A DNA stretch of 37,916 nucleotides, from NCBI GenBank assembly GCA_958426425.1, contig CATZYY010000008.1, positions 1 through 37,916 of the forward strand, written 5' to 3'. This stretch comes from an uncultured Oscillospiraceae bacterium (lineage in GTDB: Bacteria; Bacillota; Clostridia; Oscillospirales; Oscillospiraceae). Each line of letters opens with the position of its first letter. Within the stretch, counting starts at the first letter, position 1. The translations under genes were made by a program, and so were the position numbers. The notes beneath the pieces were generated by a model. It was not told where the DNA came from and did not search any database. It was given only the letters and a program-made list of their open reading frames with translations. Below are positions 22,388 to 30,638 of the stretch, one piece after another.

Positions 22388-23644
22388 ATGCCGCGCAAAT
22401 CAAACACGAGAGCCGCCGCCGGGGCCGGAAGCATCCGGCAGCGTTCGGACGGTACCTGGGAGGCCCGCTTTACCGTCGGGCATGATCCGGGGACCGGGAA
22501 GCCTATACGGAAATCTGTTTACGCCAAGACACAGAAAGAAGTCCGCCAGAAGTTAGCCCAGGCCGTTGCCGCTGTCGATAACAGTGATTACTTCGAGCCG
22601 TCAAAGATGACGCTTGCGCAATGGCTGGATGTCTGGACGGAAGAATACATGGGGGACAAGCGGTATTCAACGAAAAAGACATACAAGGCCAACATTGAAA
22701 CGCACATAAAGCCCGCTCTTGGGGCAGTGAAGCTATCGCAGCTCGCCCCCCATCTGATCCAGAAGTTTTACAACACCCTGCTTACAAGCGGCTGTAAAGT
22801 GCCGCAGAGGGGCAAGGACGGAAAGATCTTCAAGCTGGACGGGAAACCTGTCTATGAAACCGCCCCCATGTCCGCAAAGACCGTGCGGAACATTCACGGA
22901 ACACTGACAAAGGCATTGTCAACCGCCGTTGATATCGGTTATCTGCGGATAAATCCGGCTGATCGCGTCACTCTCCCACGGGTGGAGAAGAAAGAACTCT
23001 CTCCGCTGACGGACGAACAGGTAAAGAACTTCCTCCAGGAATCGTCCAAAGATGATTTTGAGATCATTTTGAAGGTCATCCTGTTTACGGGTCTTCGGGA
23101 ATCGGAAGCTCTGGGCCTTACATGGGACAGCGTTGATTTTAAGGCCGGTACTGTCAAAGTATCAAAGCAGCTTCAAAAGCGCCGGCTCGCTGACGGCGGT
23201 GCGACACTGGCACCCACCAAAAACGGCAAATCCCGGCTCCTGAAGCCCGCCCCGTTTGTCATGGGGTTGCTCCGCAGACAATACCAGGAACAGGCCACAC
23301 AGCGCCTGAAAGCGGGAGATCTGTGGCAGGGATGGCAGACAGCGGAAGAACGAAAGACCGGCCTTGTATTCACCACAGCAGAAGGGAAAAGCATTTCCCA
23401 GACGTCGATCCGCTATCACTTCAAGAAAGTCGTGTCCGCAATCGGCGTCCCCGCTTGCAGGGTCCACGATCTCCGCCACACGTTTGCCGTGCTGTCCCTA
23501 CAAAATGGGGATGACATTAAGACTGTACAGGGCAACTTAGGCCATGCCACAGCCGCCTTTACACTGGATGTTTACGGCCATGTATCGGAGAAAATGAAGG
23601 ATGACAGCGCCGCCCGCATGGAGGCTTATATAAAGTCACTTTGA
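22388..23644 (+). CDS. int: Tyrosine-recombinase integrase
   Basis: The 418-residue protein has an N-terminal AP2-like arm-binding domain (SIRQRSDGTWEARF), a SAM-like core-binding domain (about 75-185) and a catalytic domain. Catalytic residues are Arg237 (TGLRESEAL), Lys281 (KNGKSR), His360/Arg363 (HDLRHT), His386 (GNLGH) and Tyr396 (DVYGHV), so it looks fully active. It would insert and excise the element by strand exchange at att sites. GGAGGAATTGCA precedes ATG 22388. It ends 126 bases from the 3' end of tRNA-Gln, a usual target for such enzymes, but no duplicated tRNA end was found on the other side. Confidence 0.93.
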   Translation: MPRKSNTRAAAGAGSIRQRSDGTWEARFTVGHDPGTGKPIRKSVYAKTQKEVRQKLAQAVAAVDNSDYFEPSKMTLAQWLDVWTEEYMGDKRYSTKKTYKANIETHIKPALGAVKLSQLAPHLIQKFYNTLLTSGCKVPQRGKDGKIFKLDGKPVYETAPMSAKTVRNIHGTLTKALSTAVDIGYLRINPADRVTLPRVEKKELSPLTDEQVKNFLQESSKDDFEIILKVILFTGLRESEALGLTWDSVDFKAGTVKVSKQLQKRRLADGGATLAPTKNGKSRLLKPAPFVMGLLRRQYQEQATQRLKAGDLWQGWQTAEERKTGLVFTTAEGKSISQTSIRYHFKKVVSAIGVPACRVHDLRHTFAVLSLQNGDDIKTVQGNLGHATAAFTLDVYGHVSEKMKDDSAARMEAYIKSL

Positions 23645-23736
23645 GCCGTAAGGGGTAAACTTAGGGGTATTTGACCGGGAGCAGGGAGCGTCCCGGAACT
23701 TTTTGCAGCCATTTTAGCGAGAATATAAAAGAAAAG

Positions 23737-23761
23737 CCCCGGAATCGAAATGATTCCGGGG
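23737..23761 (-). terminator. Terminator downstream of tRNA-Gln
   Basis: CCCCGGAATC (23737-23746) and GATTCCGGGG (23752-23761) form a perfect 10-bp stem. On the minus strand a T-rich tail follows (CTTTTCTTTTATA), so it ends tRNA transcription. It also stops readthrough from the integrase. Confidence 0.85.
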
Positions 23762-23769
23762 TAATCTTA

Positions 23770-23843
23770 TGGCAGCGGGTGAAGGATTCGAACCCTCACA
23801 TACAGAGTCAGAGTCTGCTGTGCTACCTTTACACAAACCCGCT
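23770..23843 (-). tRNA. tRNA-Gln (anticodon CUG), CCA encoded
   Basis: The cloverleaf folds cleanly: acceptor AGCGGGT/ACCCGCT with discriminator G and an encoded CCA (23772-23770), D-arm GTGT/GCAC, anticodon stem GCAGA/TCTGT with loop CTCTGAC giving anticodon CTG, and T-arm GAGGG/CCTTC with loop TTCGAAT. The encoded tRNA reads CAG codons. Its 3' end faces the integrase. Confidence 0.93.
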
Positions 23844-23863
23844 GTGTCTGCCGAACAGATATT

Positions 23864-23891
23864 ATTATACAAAAATTCCGCGTTTTGTCAA
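23864..23891 (-). promoter_or_regulatory. Promoter of tRNA-Gln
   Basis: Minus strand TTGACA (23891-23886), a 16-base spacer and TATAAT (23869-23864), about 20 bases before the tRNA 5' end. Both boxes match the consensus. Confidence 0.85.
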
Positions 23892-23931
23892 GACCTTTTT
23901 TCAAATCTTTCCGTTTTTTTCATAAAGTCCC

Positions 23932-23963
23932 TGAGAGCGGAGATTCAAAGACCTCCGCTCTCA
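23932..23963 (-). terminator. Terminator of the Sel1-repeat gene
   Basis: TGAGAGCGGAG (23932-23942) and CTCCGCTCTCA (23953-23963) form a perfect 11-bp stem 11 bases past the stop of the Sel1-repeat gene. Confidence 0.75.
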
Positions 23964-23973
23964 TCTATGTACC

Positions 23974-26325
23974 TCACTTGTCTTTGTGTCCCAGCAGTCC
24001 GCGCAAAAAACCGCTCTTCTTTCCGGACACCCGGTCCAGCGCCTCCTGGGCACCCTCATATTCCTGCCGTGCCGCTGCCTGGTACAGTTCCCGGGCCCGG
24101 CTCAGATCCCGTGCCACGCCCTTGCCGTGTTCGCAGCACCAGCCCAGATTGTACTGGGCCCGAGGTGAGCCGGCCTCTGCGGCCTGATGATACCACTTCA
24201 CCGCCTCCGTCCAGCTCTGCTCCACGCCCACTCCGGTCTCATACAGATAGCCCAGATTGCAGGCGGCCACGCGGTCGCCCTGCTCCGCCGCCTTGCGATA
24301 GAGCCAGGCCGCTTTGGGCACATCCTTGGCCACTCCCCGGCCAAACTCGCAGCACACGCCCAGATTGCACTGGGCTCTGGGATAGCCCTGGTCTGCGGCG
24401 GCCTGATACCAGCGCACCGCCTCCGTCCAGCTCTGTTCCACACCGCGGCCCACCTCATAGAGATAGCCCAGATTGCACTGCCCGGCGGCGTCCTGCCGCT
24501 CCGCCGCTTGGCGATAAAGCTCCGCGGCTTTCTCCGCGTTCTCCTCCACGCCATCGCCGTTTTCGTAGCACACACCCAGGTTGCACATGGCAGGCACGGA
24601 GCCCGCTTCCACGGCCTTTTCATACCAGGCCACCGCCTGTTTGGCATCCTTCTCCATGCCGATGCCCCACTTGGCACAAACGCCCATACAGAAAAGGCCC
24701 CGGGCATCCTCCTGCTCTGCCGCCTGCCGGTACCAGTGCACGGCTCGTTTTTCGTTTTTCTCCACGCCCTTGCCGTGCTCGTAACACCAGCCCAGGTTGC
24801 ACTGGGCCCGGGCCATTCCCTGCCGGGCAGCGGCCCCGTACCACTTTGCCGCCTCCGTCCAGCTCTGCTCCACGCCCTTGCCGATCTCATACAGGAAGCC
24901 CAGGTTGCACTGTCCGGCGGCATTCTCCCGCTCCGCCGCCTGCCGGTAGAGCTCCGCCGCCTTCGCCCAGCTCTGCTCCACGCCTTCGCCCCGCTCATAG
25001 CAGACCCCCAGGTCGCACATGGCGGCGGCGGAACCGGCCTCGGCGGCACGGGTGTACCAGCGGACTGCCTCGGCGGCATCGGCTTCCACGCCGATGCCGT
25101 AATCGTAAAATCGGGCCACGCTGAACAGGCCCCGTGCATCTCCCTGCTCCGCAGCCTTCCGATACCACTCCAGCGCGGCAGTCAGATCCTGCTCCGTGCC
25201 CTTGGCGTTTTCCATGCACCAGGCCAAATTGCACTGGGCCCGGACGGAGCCTGCCTCCGCGCTCTGCCGGTACCAGTGAACCGCCTCCTCCCAGCTCTGC
25301 TCCACGCCCTCGCCGATCTCGTACAGAAAGCCCAGGCAGCACATGGCATCCTCGTCTCCCTGCTCCGCCGCGGCGCGGTACAGCCGGGCTGCCTCCGCCT
25401 TGTCCGCCGGGACACCCCGTCCCCGCTCGTAGCAAAAGCCCAGGCATATCAATCCCCTGGGATAGCCCTGTTCCGCCGCGGCGCGGTACAGGCGAACCGC
25501 TTCCGCCTGGTCCTTTTCTACACCTTGGCCGTACTCATAGCACCAGGCCAGATTACACTGGGCCCGGGGATAGTCCTGCTCCGCGGCGGCCTGATACCAG
25601 CGGACCGCCTCCTCCCAGCTCTGCTCCACCCCCTGTCCGCTCTCGTACAGGAAGCCTAAACAGCACTGTCCCGGGGCATGGCCCTGCTCCGCCGCGGCGG
25701 TATACCACTTTACCGCCTGGGGCAGGCTTTGCGCCACGCCGGTACCGAATTCCAGGCATCGGCCCAGCTCCGTCTGGGCCGGCGGATAGCCCAGCCAGGC
25801 GGCAGACTGGTACCACTTGGCCGCCTCCGTGTCATCGCGCTCCACGCCGTCTCCCCGGCGGAGGGCCTCCGCCAGCAGGAACTGCGCCCTGGGAAAGCCC
25901 TTTTCCGCCCCCCGCTGAAAGCACTCCAGCGCCTTGGCAAAGTCCTGTTCCACGCCGGTTCCGGTGGCGTAGCAGTAGCCCAGATTGGTCAGGGCCGGAA
26001 GATAGTCCTGCGCAGCCGCCTGGGCATACAGCACCACCGCCTGCTTGGGGTCCGCCGTCACGCCGGTACCGCTCTCCAGACACCAGGCCAGATTGGTCAA
26101 GCCCAGCAGATCGCCCAGGGCCGCCGCCCGCTGATAGCAGGCAAGGGCATCGGTTCCCCTTTCCGCGTCCACCGCCCGGTTGCCCAGCTGGACCCAGTCG
26201 GAGCCGGTCAGCTCCTCCTCCAGCACCGTCTGAAAGAAGGTCCCTCCGCACCGAGGGCACACATCCGGCTCCGTCCCCTCCGCCACATAGCCGCAGTCGG
26301 GATTTTCACAGCGATAATAGTCCAT
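23974..26325 (-). CDS. Zinc-ribbon protein with about 19 Sel1-like repeats
   Basis: The 783-residue protein begins with a rubredoxin-type ribbon (YRCENPDCGYVAEGTE, then CPRCGG) and continues with 19 full 36-residue Sel1 repeats plus a partial one, of the type A-x-WY-x3-A-x2-G ... A-Q-CNLG-x-CYE-x-G-x-GVE. Sel1 repeats form a superhelix for protein binding. Repeats 10-13 and 14-17 are alike unit by unit, so a four-repeat block was duplicated. Most repeats carry Cys residues, unusual for this fold. No signal peptide or membrane segment is present. It starts 4 bases after the ttcA stop region, so both share an operon. Partner unknown. Confidence 0.85.
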   Translation of the reverse strand: MDYYRCENPDCGYVAEGTEPDVCPRCGGTFFQTVLEEELTGSDWVQLGNRAVDAERGTDALACYQRAAALGDLLGLTNLAWCLESGTGVTADPKQAVVLYAQAAAQDYLPALTNLGYCYATGTGVEQDFAKALECFQRGAEKGFPRAQFLLAEALRRGDGVERDDTEAAKWYQSAAWLGYPPAQTELGRCLEFGTGVAQSLPQAVKWYTAAAEQGHAPGQCCLGFLYESGQGVEQSWEEAVRWYQAAAEQDYPRAQCNLAWCYEYGQGVEKDQAEAVRLYRAAAEQGYPRGLICLGFCYERGRGVPADKAEAARLYRAAAEQGDEDAMCCLGFLYEIGEGVEQSWEEAVHWYRQSAEAGSVRAQCNLAWCMENAKGTEQDLTAALEWYRKAAEQGDARGLFSVARFYDYGIGVEADAAEAVRWYTRAAEAGSAAAMCDLGVCYERGEGVEQSWAKAAELYRQAAERENAAGQCNLGFLYEIGKGVEQSWTEAAKWYGAAARQGMARAQCNLGWCYEHGKGVEKNEKRAVHWYRQAAEQEDARGLFCMGVCAKWGIGMEKDAKQAVAWYEKAVEAGSVPAMCNLGVCYENGDGVEENAEKAAELYRQAAERQDAAGQCNLGYLYEVGRGVEQSWTEAVRWYQAAADQGYPRAQCNLGVCCEFGRGVAKDVPKAAWLYRKAAEQGDRVAACNLGYLYETGVGVEQSWTEAVKWYHQAAEAGSPRAQYNLGWCCEHGKGVARDLSRARELYQAAARQEYEGAQEALDRVSGKKSGFLRGLLGHKDK

Positions 26326-26328
26326 GCA

Positions 26329-27225
26329 TCATACCTCGCTCAGGTCGCTATTTTCCCCGCCGGCCCCGCCCAGAGGGTCGCCGGGGAACTGGTAAAAGTC
26401 AAGGAGAGAATGGGCCGTTCCACGGTACTTGAAGCCGGGAAAGGTGTCCAGCTGGACGCCGTGGATGGCCCGGAACATGCTCTTTTCAATGTTGGGATTA
26501 GTCTTTTTCAGTTGCCGCAGCAGCACCTTCATCTCCTGCCGCTTGCTGTCTCCCACGCCGTCCTCCGCGGCGTCCCGCCCCTCGGTGAAGCGGCAGGCGC
26601 ACTGGAGAAAACGCAGGTGATTATAGTTCTTCCAGGCGATGATGGCGTCCTCGTGGACGCAGTACAGAGGCCGGATCAGCTCCATGCCGGGAAAGTTCTT
26701 GCTGTGGAGCTTAGGCGGCATGCTCTGCAGCTGGGCCCCGTAGAACAGGCCCAGCAGCGTGGTCTCCAGCACGTCGGACATGTGGTGGCCCAAGGCGATT
26801 TTATTGCAGCCCAGCTCCTGGGCCTTGCTGTAAAGAAAGCCCCGGCGCATCCGGGCACACAGATAACAGGGGTTCTTCTCCACCTGCACGGTGACATCGA
26901 AGATGTCACTTTCAAAAATGGTAATGGGAATGCCCAGCCGGGCGGCGTTTTCCTCAATCAGCGCCCGGTTGGCCGGGTTGTACCCCGGGTCCATTACCAG
27001 GAAGGTCAGGTCAAAGGGCCGCTCCGTGTGACGCTGAAGCTCCTGCATCAGCTTTGCCAGCACCATAGAATCCTTTCCGCCGGAGATACAAACGGCGATC
27101 CGGTCTCCCGGCTCCACCAGCTCATACCGCTTGACGGCGGCAATAAAGGGGTTCCAAATGCTCTTGCGGTAGGTTTTGATGAGACTGCGCTCGGCAATCT
27201 CCTGAGGGGTCAGTTGGCGGGGCAT
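26329..27225 (-). CDS. ttcA: tRNA 2-thiocytidine synthetase TtcA-like PP-loop protein
   Basis: The 298-residue protein belongs to the PP-loop ATPases. SGGKDS (near residue 48) binds ATP; CYLCARMRRG matches the TtcA CxxC-RLRRG motif that binds an iron-sulfur cluster, and a further Cys pair lies in LQCACRF. TtcA thiolates cytidine 32 of some tRNAs. ATG 27225 is chosen because GGAGG lies 6 bases before it; the longer frame to 27237 includes that site. It is followed after 3 bases by the Sel1-repeat gene, with which it is coupled. A related sulfur-transfer function on another tRNA base remains possible. Confidence 0.82.
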   Translation of the reverse strand: MPRQLTPQEIAERSLIKTYRKSIWNPFIAAVKRYELVEPGDRIAVCISGGKDSMVLAKLMQELQRHTERPFDLTFLVMDPGYNPANRALIEENAARLGIPITIFESDIFDVTVQVEKNPCYLCARMRRGFLYSKAQELGCNKIALGHHMSDVLETTLLGLFYGAQLQSMPPKLHSKNFPGMELIRPLYCVHEDAIIAWKNYNHLRFLQCACRFTEGRDAAEDGVGDSKRQEMKVLLRQLKKTNPNIEKSMFRAIHGVQLDTFPGFKYRGTAHSLLDFYQFPGDPLGGAGGENSDLSEV

Positions 27226-27273
27226 GAAATCCTCCAAAACATTGTATGATAGTCTCTGATAAGCATATTTACT

Positions 27274-28836
27274 TTACAGCCAAATAGCAAACAAGCGCAA
27301 AATCGAGGCGAAAAACCGCCGGACCCAGGAGCGCTTGTTCCACTCCTCCAGGGTATACAGTTCGCTTTTTGCCATGGTCTCGTCCAAATCCTCCAGCAGC
27401 TCCTCCACCACTGGCATGTGATACAGCAGCACGCCGCACTCATAATGGAGCTGGAAGGTACGGTAATCCATGTTGGTGCTGCCGATCAGAGCTACCTCCC
27501 GGTCCGCCATCACGCTCTTGGCGTGGAGAAAGCCCGGGGTATAGCGGTAGATGCGCACGCCGTGGCGCAGCAGCTGACCCCAGTAGGTCTCCGCCACAAT
27601 ATAGGCATACTTCTTGTCCGGCACCGCCGGCACCAACAGCCGCACGTCCACCCCGGCATCCGCGGCGATGCAAAGCGCCTGCTGAATGGATTCCTCCACG
27701 GCGTAGTAGGGCGTGGTGATATACAAAAACCGCTTGGCGGAGGAGATCAGCTGAAGATACGTCTCCTCGATGGGGTTGTCCGGATTGTTGAGGGGCCCGT
27801 CGGTAAAGGGCTGGCACCAGCCGGGGCCGCCCTCGTCCACATGACGGGGCCGGTAGTAGTCGTCCTCGTTGGGCAGCGTCCGGCCGATCATTTTCCACAT
27901 CTGGATGAACTGGGAGGCAAAGCCCCAGGCGCCGGCTCCCTCGATGCACACGCCGGTATCCTTCCAGTGGCCGAAGCGCACCACCAGGTTGGCGTACTCG
28001 TCTCCAATGTTGATACCGCCGGTATAGGCCCACTGCCCATCAATAACGGCAATCTTCCGGTGATCCCGGTAATTAAAATAAATTCGGTTGACATAACGAT
28101 GGACCGGGTTGAACACCTCCACCTCGATACCGGCGTTCTGCATGGCCTGAAGGGTGGCGTCGGACAGGCGGGTGAGGTTTCCGAAATCGTCGAAAATAAT
28201 CCGGATCTCCACTCCGGCGGCAGCCCGCTCCTTCAATACGGCGAACATCCGGTCCCAGATCTGTCCCTCGGCCAGGATGTAGTACTCAAGAAAGATATAG
28301 ACCTCCGCCCGCTCCATCCGGGCAATCAAGTCCTGGAAAAAGTCCGCTCCATCGGAAAAATACCGGGCCCGAGTGTTGCGGTAGAGCAAAAAGCCCCGGT
28401 GCTGGAGGTAGGAGGCCAGCCGCCCCCAGGCCGGGGACTGCCGGCTCAGACGGGCTACGTTGTTGTCGCTCTCCATCCAAACGCTCTCCCGCTCTGTGGG
28501 CGGCGCCACCTTCCGCAGACTCAGGTTCTTGGCCTGATGGGTGCCGCCCCACAGGCAAAAGAGAATCATGCCGGACACCGGCAGCGCCAGCAGCAGACAC
28601 ATCCAGGCCAGCTTATAGGAGGGGCTGCCAGGCCGCTGATAGACCCGGATGGCCACCAGTGCGCCGGCCAGACCCAGCACAAAATAGGCAAAGTTGGCCT
28701 GTTCCCGCAGGAATCGGGTCAGCAGCAGCGTAGTGGCGATCTGAGCAATCACCGTCAAGGCGCACATAGACAAACTGGTGGCGGCGGAAATCCGCCGCTC
28801 AGTCCGTTCGTTGGTCTGAGGCAAATTTTTATGCAT
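27274..28836 (-). CDS. cls: Cardiolipin synthase (phospholipase D family)
   Basis: The 520-residue membrane enzyme joins two phosphatidylglycerol molecules to make cardiolipin. Membrane segments lie at about 25-41, 48-65 and 78-96. Two HKD active-site motifs are intact: HRKIAVID from His259 and HAKSVMAD from His438, the second followed by GSTN. ATG 28836 is chosen with GGAGGTG 7 bases upstream. A TTGAAC/TATAAT promoter precedes it at 28882-28910. It appears to be a single-gene unit followed leftward by ttcA after 48 bases. Confidence 0.92.
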   Translation of the reverse strand: MHKNLPQTNERTERRISAATSLSMCALTVIAQIATTLLLTRFLREQANFAYFVLGLAGALVAIRVYQRPGSPSYKLAWMCLLLALPVSGMILFCLWGGTHQAKNLSLRKVAPPTERESVWMESDNNVARLSRQSPAWGRLASYLQHRGFLLYRNTRARYFSDGADFFQDLIARMERAEVYIFLEYYILAEGQIWDRMFAVLKERAAAGVEIRIIFDDFGNLTRLSDATLQAMQNAGIEVEVFNPVHRYVNRIYFNYRDHRKIAVIDGQWAYTGGINIGDEYANLVVRFGHWKDTGVCIEGAGAWGFASQFIQMWKMIGRTLPNEDDYYRPRHVDEGGPGWCQPFTDGPLNNPDNPIEETYLQLISSAKRFLYITTPYYAVEESIQQALCIAADAGVDVRLLVPAVPDKKYAYIVAETYWGQLLRHGVRIYRYTPGFLHAKSVMADREVALIGSTNMDYRTFQLHYECGVLLYHMPVVEELLEDLDETMAKSELYTLEEWNKRSWVRRFFASILRLFAIWL

Positions 28837-28881
28837 GACCCGCACCTCCCAGCATGTGTGATCTCGGCAATTTATCTTTGT

Positions 28882-28910
28882 ATTATACCCAAAACGGCTC
28901 TGGTGTTCAA
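28882..28910 (-). promoter_or_regulatory. Promoter of cls
   Basis: Minus strand TTGAAC (28910-28905), a 17-base spacer, TATAAT (28887-28882). Confidence 0.75.
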
Positions 28911-28931
28911 GCACGATTCTGTAACAAATCA

Positions 28932-28967
28932 CCCCCGCGAGCCGGGATGTCTCTCGGCTCGCGGGGG
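28932..28967 (-). terminator. Terminator of pncB
   Basis: CCCCCGCGAGCCG (28932-28944) and CGGCTCGCGGGGG (28955-28967) form a 13-bp GC-rich stem just past the pncB stop. Confidence 0.8.
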
Positions 28968-28975
28968 ATGGAGAC

Positions 28976-30424
28976 TCAGCAGCTCTGGCGCAGCAGGGTC
29001 TGCTTGATGTCCCAGAGCTTCTGGCTCAGATCCACATAGTAGGTATGGGGGTTCTCAAAGCGCTTCACCTCGTCCCACAAGGCGTCCACCTGCTCGCTAC
29101 AGTAGGCCTGGATGGCCTGGAGGGTGGGCCGCTCATAGACCAGTTCTCCTCCCTGGAACACCGGCACCTGCAGCGGACGGGCTGTGAAATTGGTATAGGT
29201 CTTGCGTTTCCAGGTGGCGCTGGGATCGAACAGCTCCAGGGGCTTGGTCTCATCCACTGTCTCGTCGAAGACGGTGATGTAATCCGCCTCGGCCTTGCCG
29301 GTAGCCCGGTCAAAGATCCGGTAGGTCTTTTTGAAGTGGGGAATGGTGATCTTCTCCACGTTTTCGCTGACCTTGATCTTGGGAAGAATGGTTCCGTCCG
29401 CATCCTCCACCGCCGCCAGCTTGTACACGCCGCCAAATACCGGCTCACTGCGGGCGGTAATCATCCGCTCACCCACGCCGAACAAATCGATCTCGGCACC
29501 CTGGCGCAGCAGGTCCTGGATGATATACTCGTCCAGGGAGTTGGAGGCGGAAATCTGGCAGTCTGTCCAGCCAGCCGCATCCAGCTTGCGCCGGGCCTCC
29601 CGGGTCAGATAGGCCATGTCGCCGGAATCCAGGCGGATGCCGCACTTGGTAATGCCCCGGGGCCGCAGGACCTCATTAAAGGCCCGGATGGCGTTGGGCA
29701 CGCCGGATTTGAGCACATTGTAGGTATCCACCAGGAGCGTTGCATTGGTGGGATAAATCTCGCAGTAGGTCTTAAAGGCCTCATACTCCGACGGGAACAT
29801 CTGAACCCAGGAGTGGGCCATGGTGCCGCCGGCGGGAACGCCGAAGAGCTGATCGGAAATGGTGCAGGCGGTACCCTTGCAGCCGCCGATGAAGGCCGCC
29901 CGGGCGCCGGTGATGGCACCGTCGGTGCCCTGGGCCCGGCGGGAGCCGAACTCCAGCACCGTCCGTCCCTGAGCCGCCCGGACGATGCGGTTGGCCTTGG
30001 TGGCAATGAGGCTCTGGTGATTGATGGCCAGAAGGGTGAAGGTCTCGATCATCTGGGCCTGGATGGCCGGAGCCCGGACCGTCACCACCGGCTCCCGGGG
30101 GAAGATGGGCGTGCCCTCCGGAATGGCCCAGATGTCTCCGGTGAAACGGAAATTTTTCAAATAACCCAGGAACTCCTCGGAAAACAGGCCCTTGCTCCGC
30201 AGAAAGGCAATATCTTCCTCGTCAAAGTGGAGATCTTGAATATAGTCGATCAGCTGGTCCAGGCCGGCGCAGATGGCAAAGCCGCCCTTGTCCGGCACAT
30301 TCCGGAAGAACACGTCAAAATAGGTGATCCGATCCTGAAGGCCCGCCTGAAAATAGCCATTGCCCATGGTGAGCTCATAAAAGTCGCACAGCATGGTCAA
30401 ATTCAGCTTGTCATTGCTCTGCAT
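28976..30424 (-). CDS. pncB: Nicotinate phosphoribosyltransferase
   Basis: The 482-residue enzyme converts nicotinic acid and PRPP to nicotinate mononucleotide, the first step of the niacin salvage route to NAD. The N-terminal LTMLCDFYELTMGNGYF pattern, EFGSRRAQGTDGA, VDTYNVL and GIRLDSGDMAYL (phosphate binding) are typical. ATG 30424 has GAGGTGTG upstream; the frame to 30775 is an unused extension. Its promoter TTGCAT/TATAAT (30471-30499) has no visible TGTCxxGACA palindrome, unlike the niaR-linked transporter, so it may escape NiaR control. Confidence 0.93.
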   Translation of the reverse strand: MQSNDKLNLTMLCDFYELTMGNGYFQAGLQDRITYFDVFFRNVPDKGGFAICAGLDQLIDYIQDLHFDEEDIAFLRSKGLFSEEFLGYLKNFRFTGDIWAIPEGTPIFPREPVVTVRAPAIQAQMIETFTLLAINHQSLIATKANRIVRAAQGRTVLEFGSRRAQGTDGAITGARAAFIGGCKGTACTISDQLFGVPAGGTMAHSWVQMFPSEYEAFKTYCEIYPTNATLLVDTYNVLKSGVPNAIRAFNEVLRPRGITKCGIRLDSGDMAYLTREARRKLDAAGWTDCQISASNSLDEYIIQDLLRQGAEIDLFGVGERMITARSEPVFGGVYKLAAVEDADGTILPKIKVSENVEKITIPHFKKTYRIFDRATGKAEADYITVFDETVDETKPLELFDPSATWKRKTYTNFTARPLQVPVFQGGELVYERPTLQAIQAYCSEQVDALWDEVKRFENPHTYYVDLSQKLWDIKQTLLRQSC

Positions 30425-30470
30425 GGCACACACCTCGAATTTCTTCTGTGATGAAAACGCTGTTTTCTCG

Positions 30471-30499
30471 ATTATAAGCGGATAGGCCGTGAAATGCAA
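30471..30499 (-). promoter_or_regulatory. Promoter of pncB
   Basis: Minus strand TTGCAT (30499-30494), a 17-base spacer, TATAAT (30476-30471). No NiaR-like dyad overlaps it. Confidence 0.75.
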
Positions 30500-30541
30500 C
30501 GCTTTTCCCCAAAATCTCGTCAAAAGTTTATCAATTCCCCG

Positions 30542-30570
30542 TTGACAAGGTCCCTTCCCTCCCCTATGAT
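30542..30570 (+). promoter_or_regulatory. Promoter of the pantothenate kinase / HD gene pair
   Basis: TTGACA (30542-30547), a 17-base spacer and TATGAT (30565-30570), diverging from the pncB promoter. Confidence 0.8.
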
Positions 30571-30638
30571 GATACCTAGGCACGGGGCACGGCCCCGGCA
30601 TCAGGCGGCTCTGCCGCCGAAAGGATGGGAAGTTCATC

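Larger units (their letters stand above)
14640..23730. mobile_element. Compact integrative element without structural or conjugation genes (satellite-like or prophage remnant)
   Basis: The region from the truncated cotH to tRNA-Gln holds a tyrosine integrase, excisionase-like and XRE-type small HTH proteins, DnaD-like and DnaB-like replication proteins, a TerS-like HTH protein, a YqaJ-tail-like protein and many genes under 60 codons. No capsid, portal, large terminase, tail, lysis, relaxase or VirB/TraG gene is visible. The replication operon runs left from a divergent control region at 21.3-21.45 kb; another divergent control region at 15.2-15.55 kb serves a Cro-like gene and rightward small genes. 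Ends are approximate because no direct repeat was found. Confidence 0.8.

Noticed and set aside
23700..23725. CATTTTAG near the right end versus CTAAAATG at 14630-14637 as possible att repeats
   Set aside because: Only 8 bases, and in inverted rather than direct orientation.
24187..25659. Long plus-strand open frames opposite the Sel1-repeat gene
   Set aside because: They mirror the repeated coding strand and have repetitive, non-domain composition.
27418..29007. Long plus-strand open frame opposite cardiolipin synthase
   Set aside because: Antisense shadow; the minus strand has both HKD motifs and a promoter.
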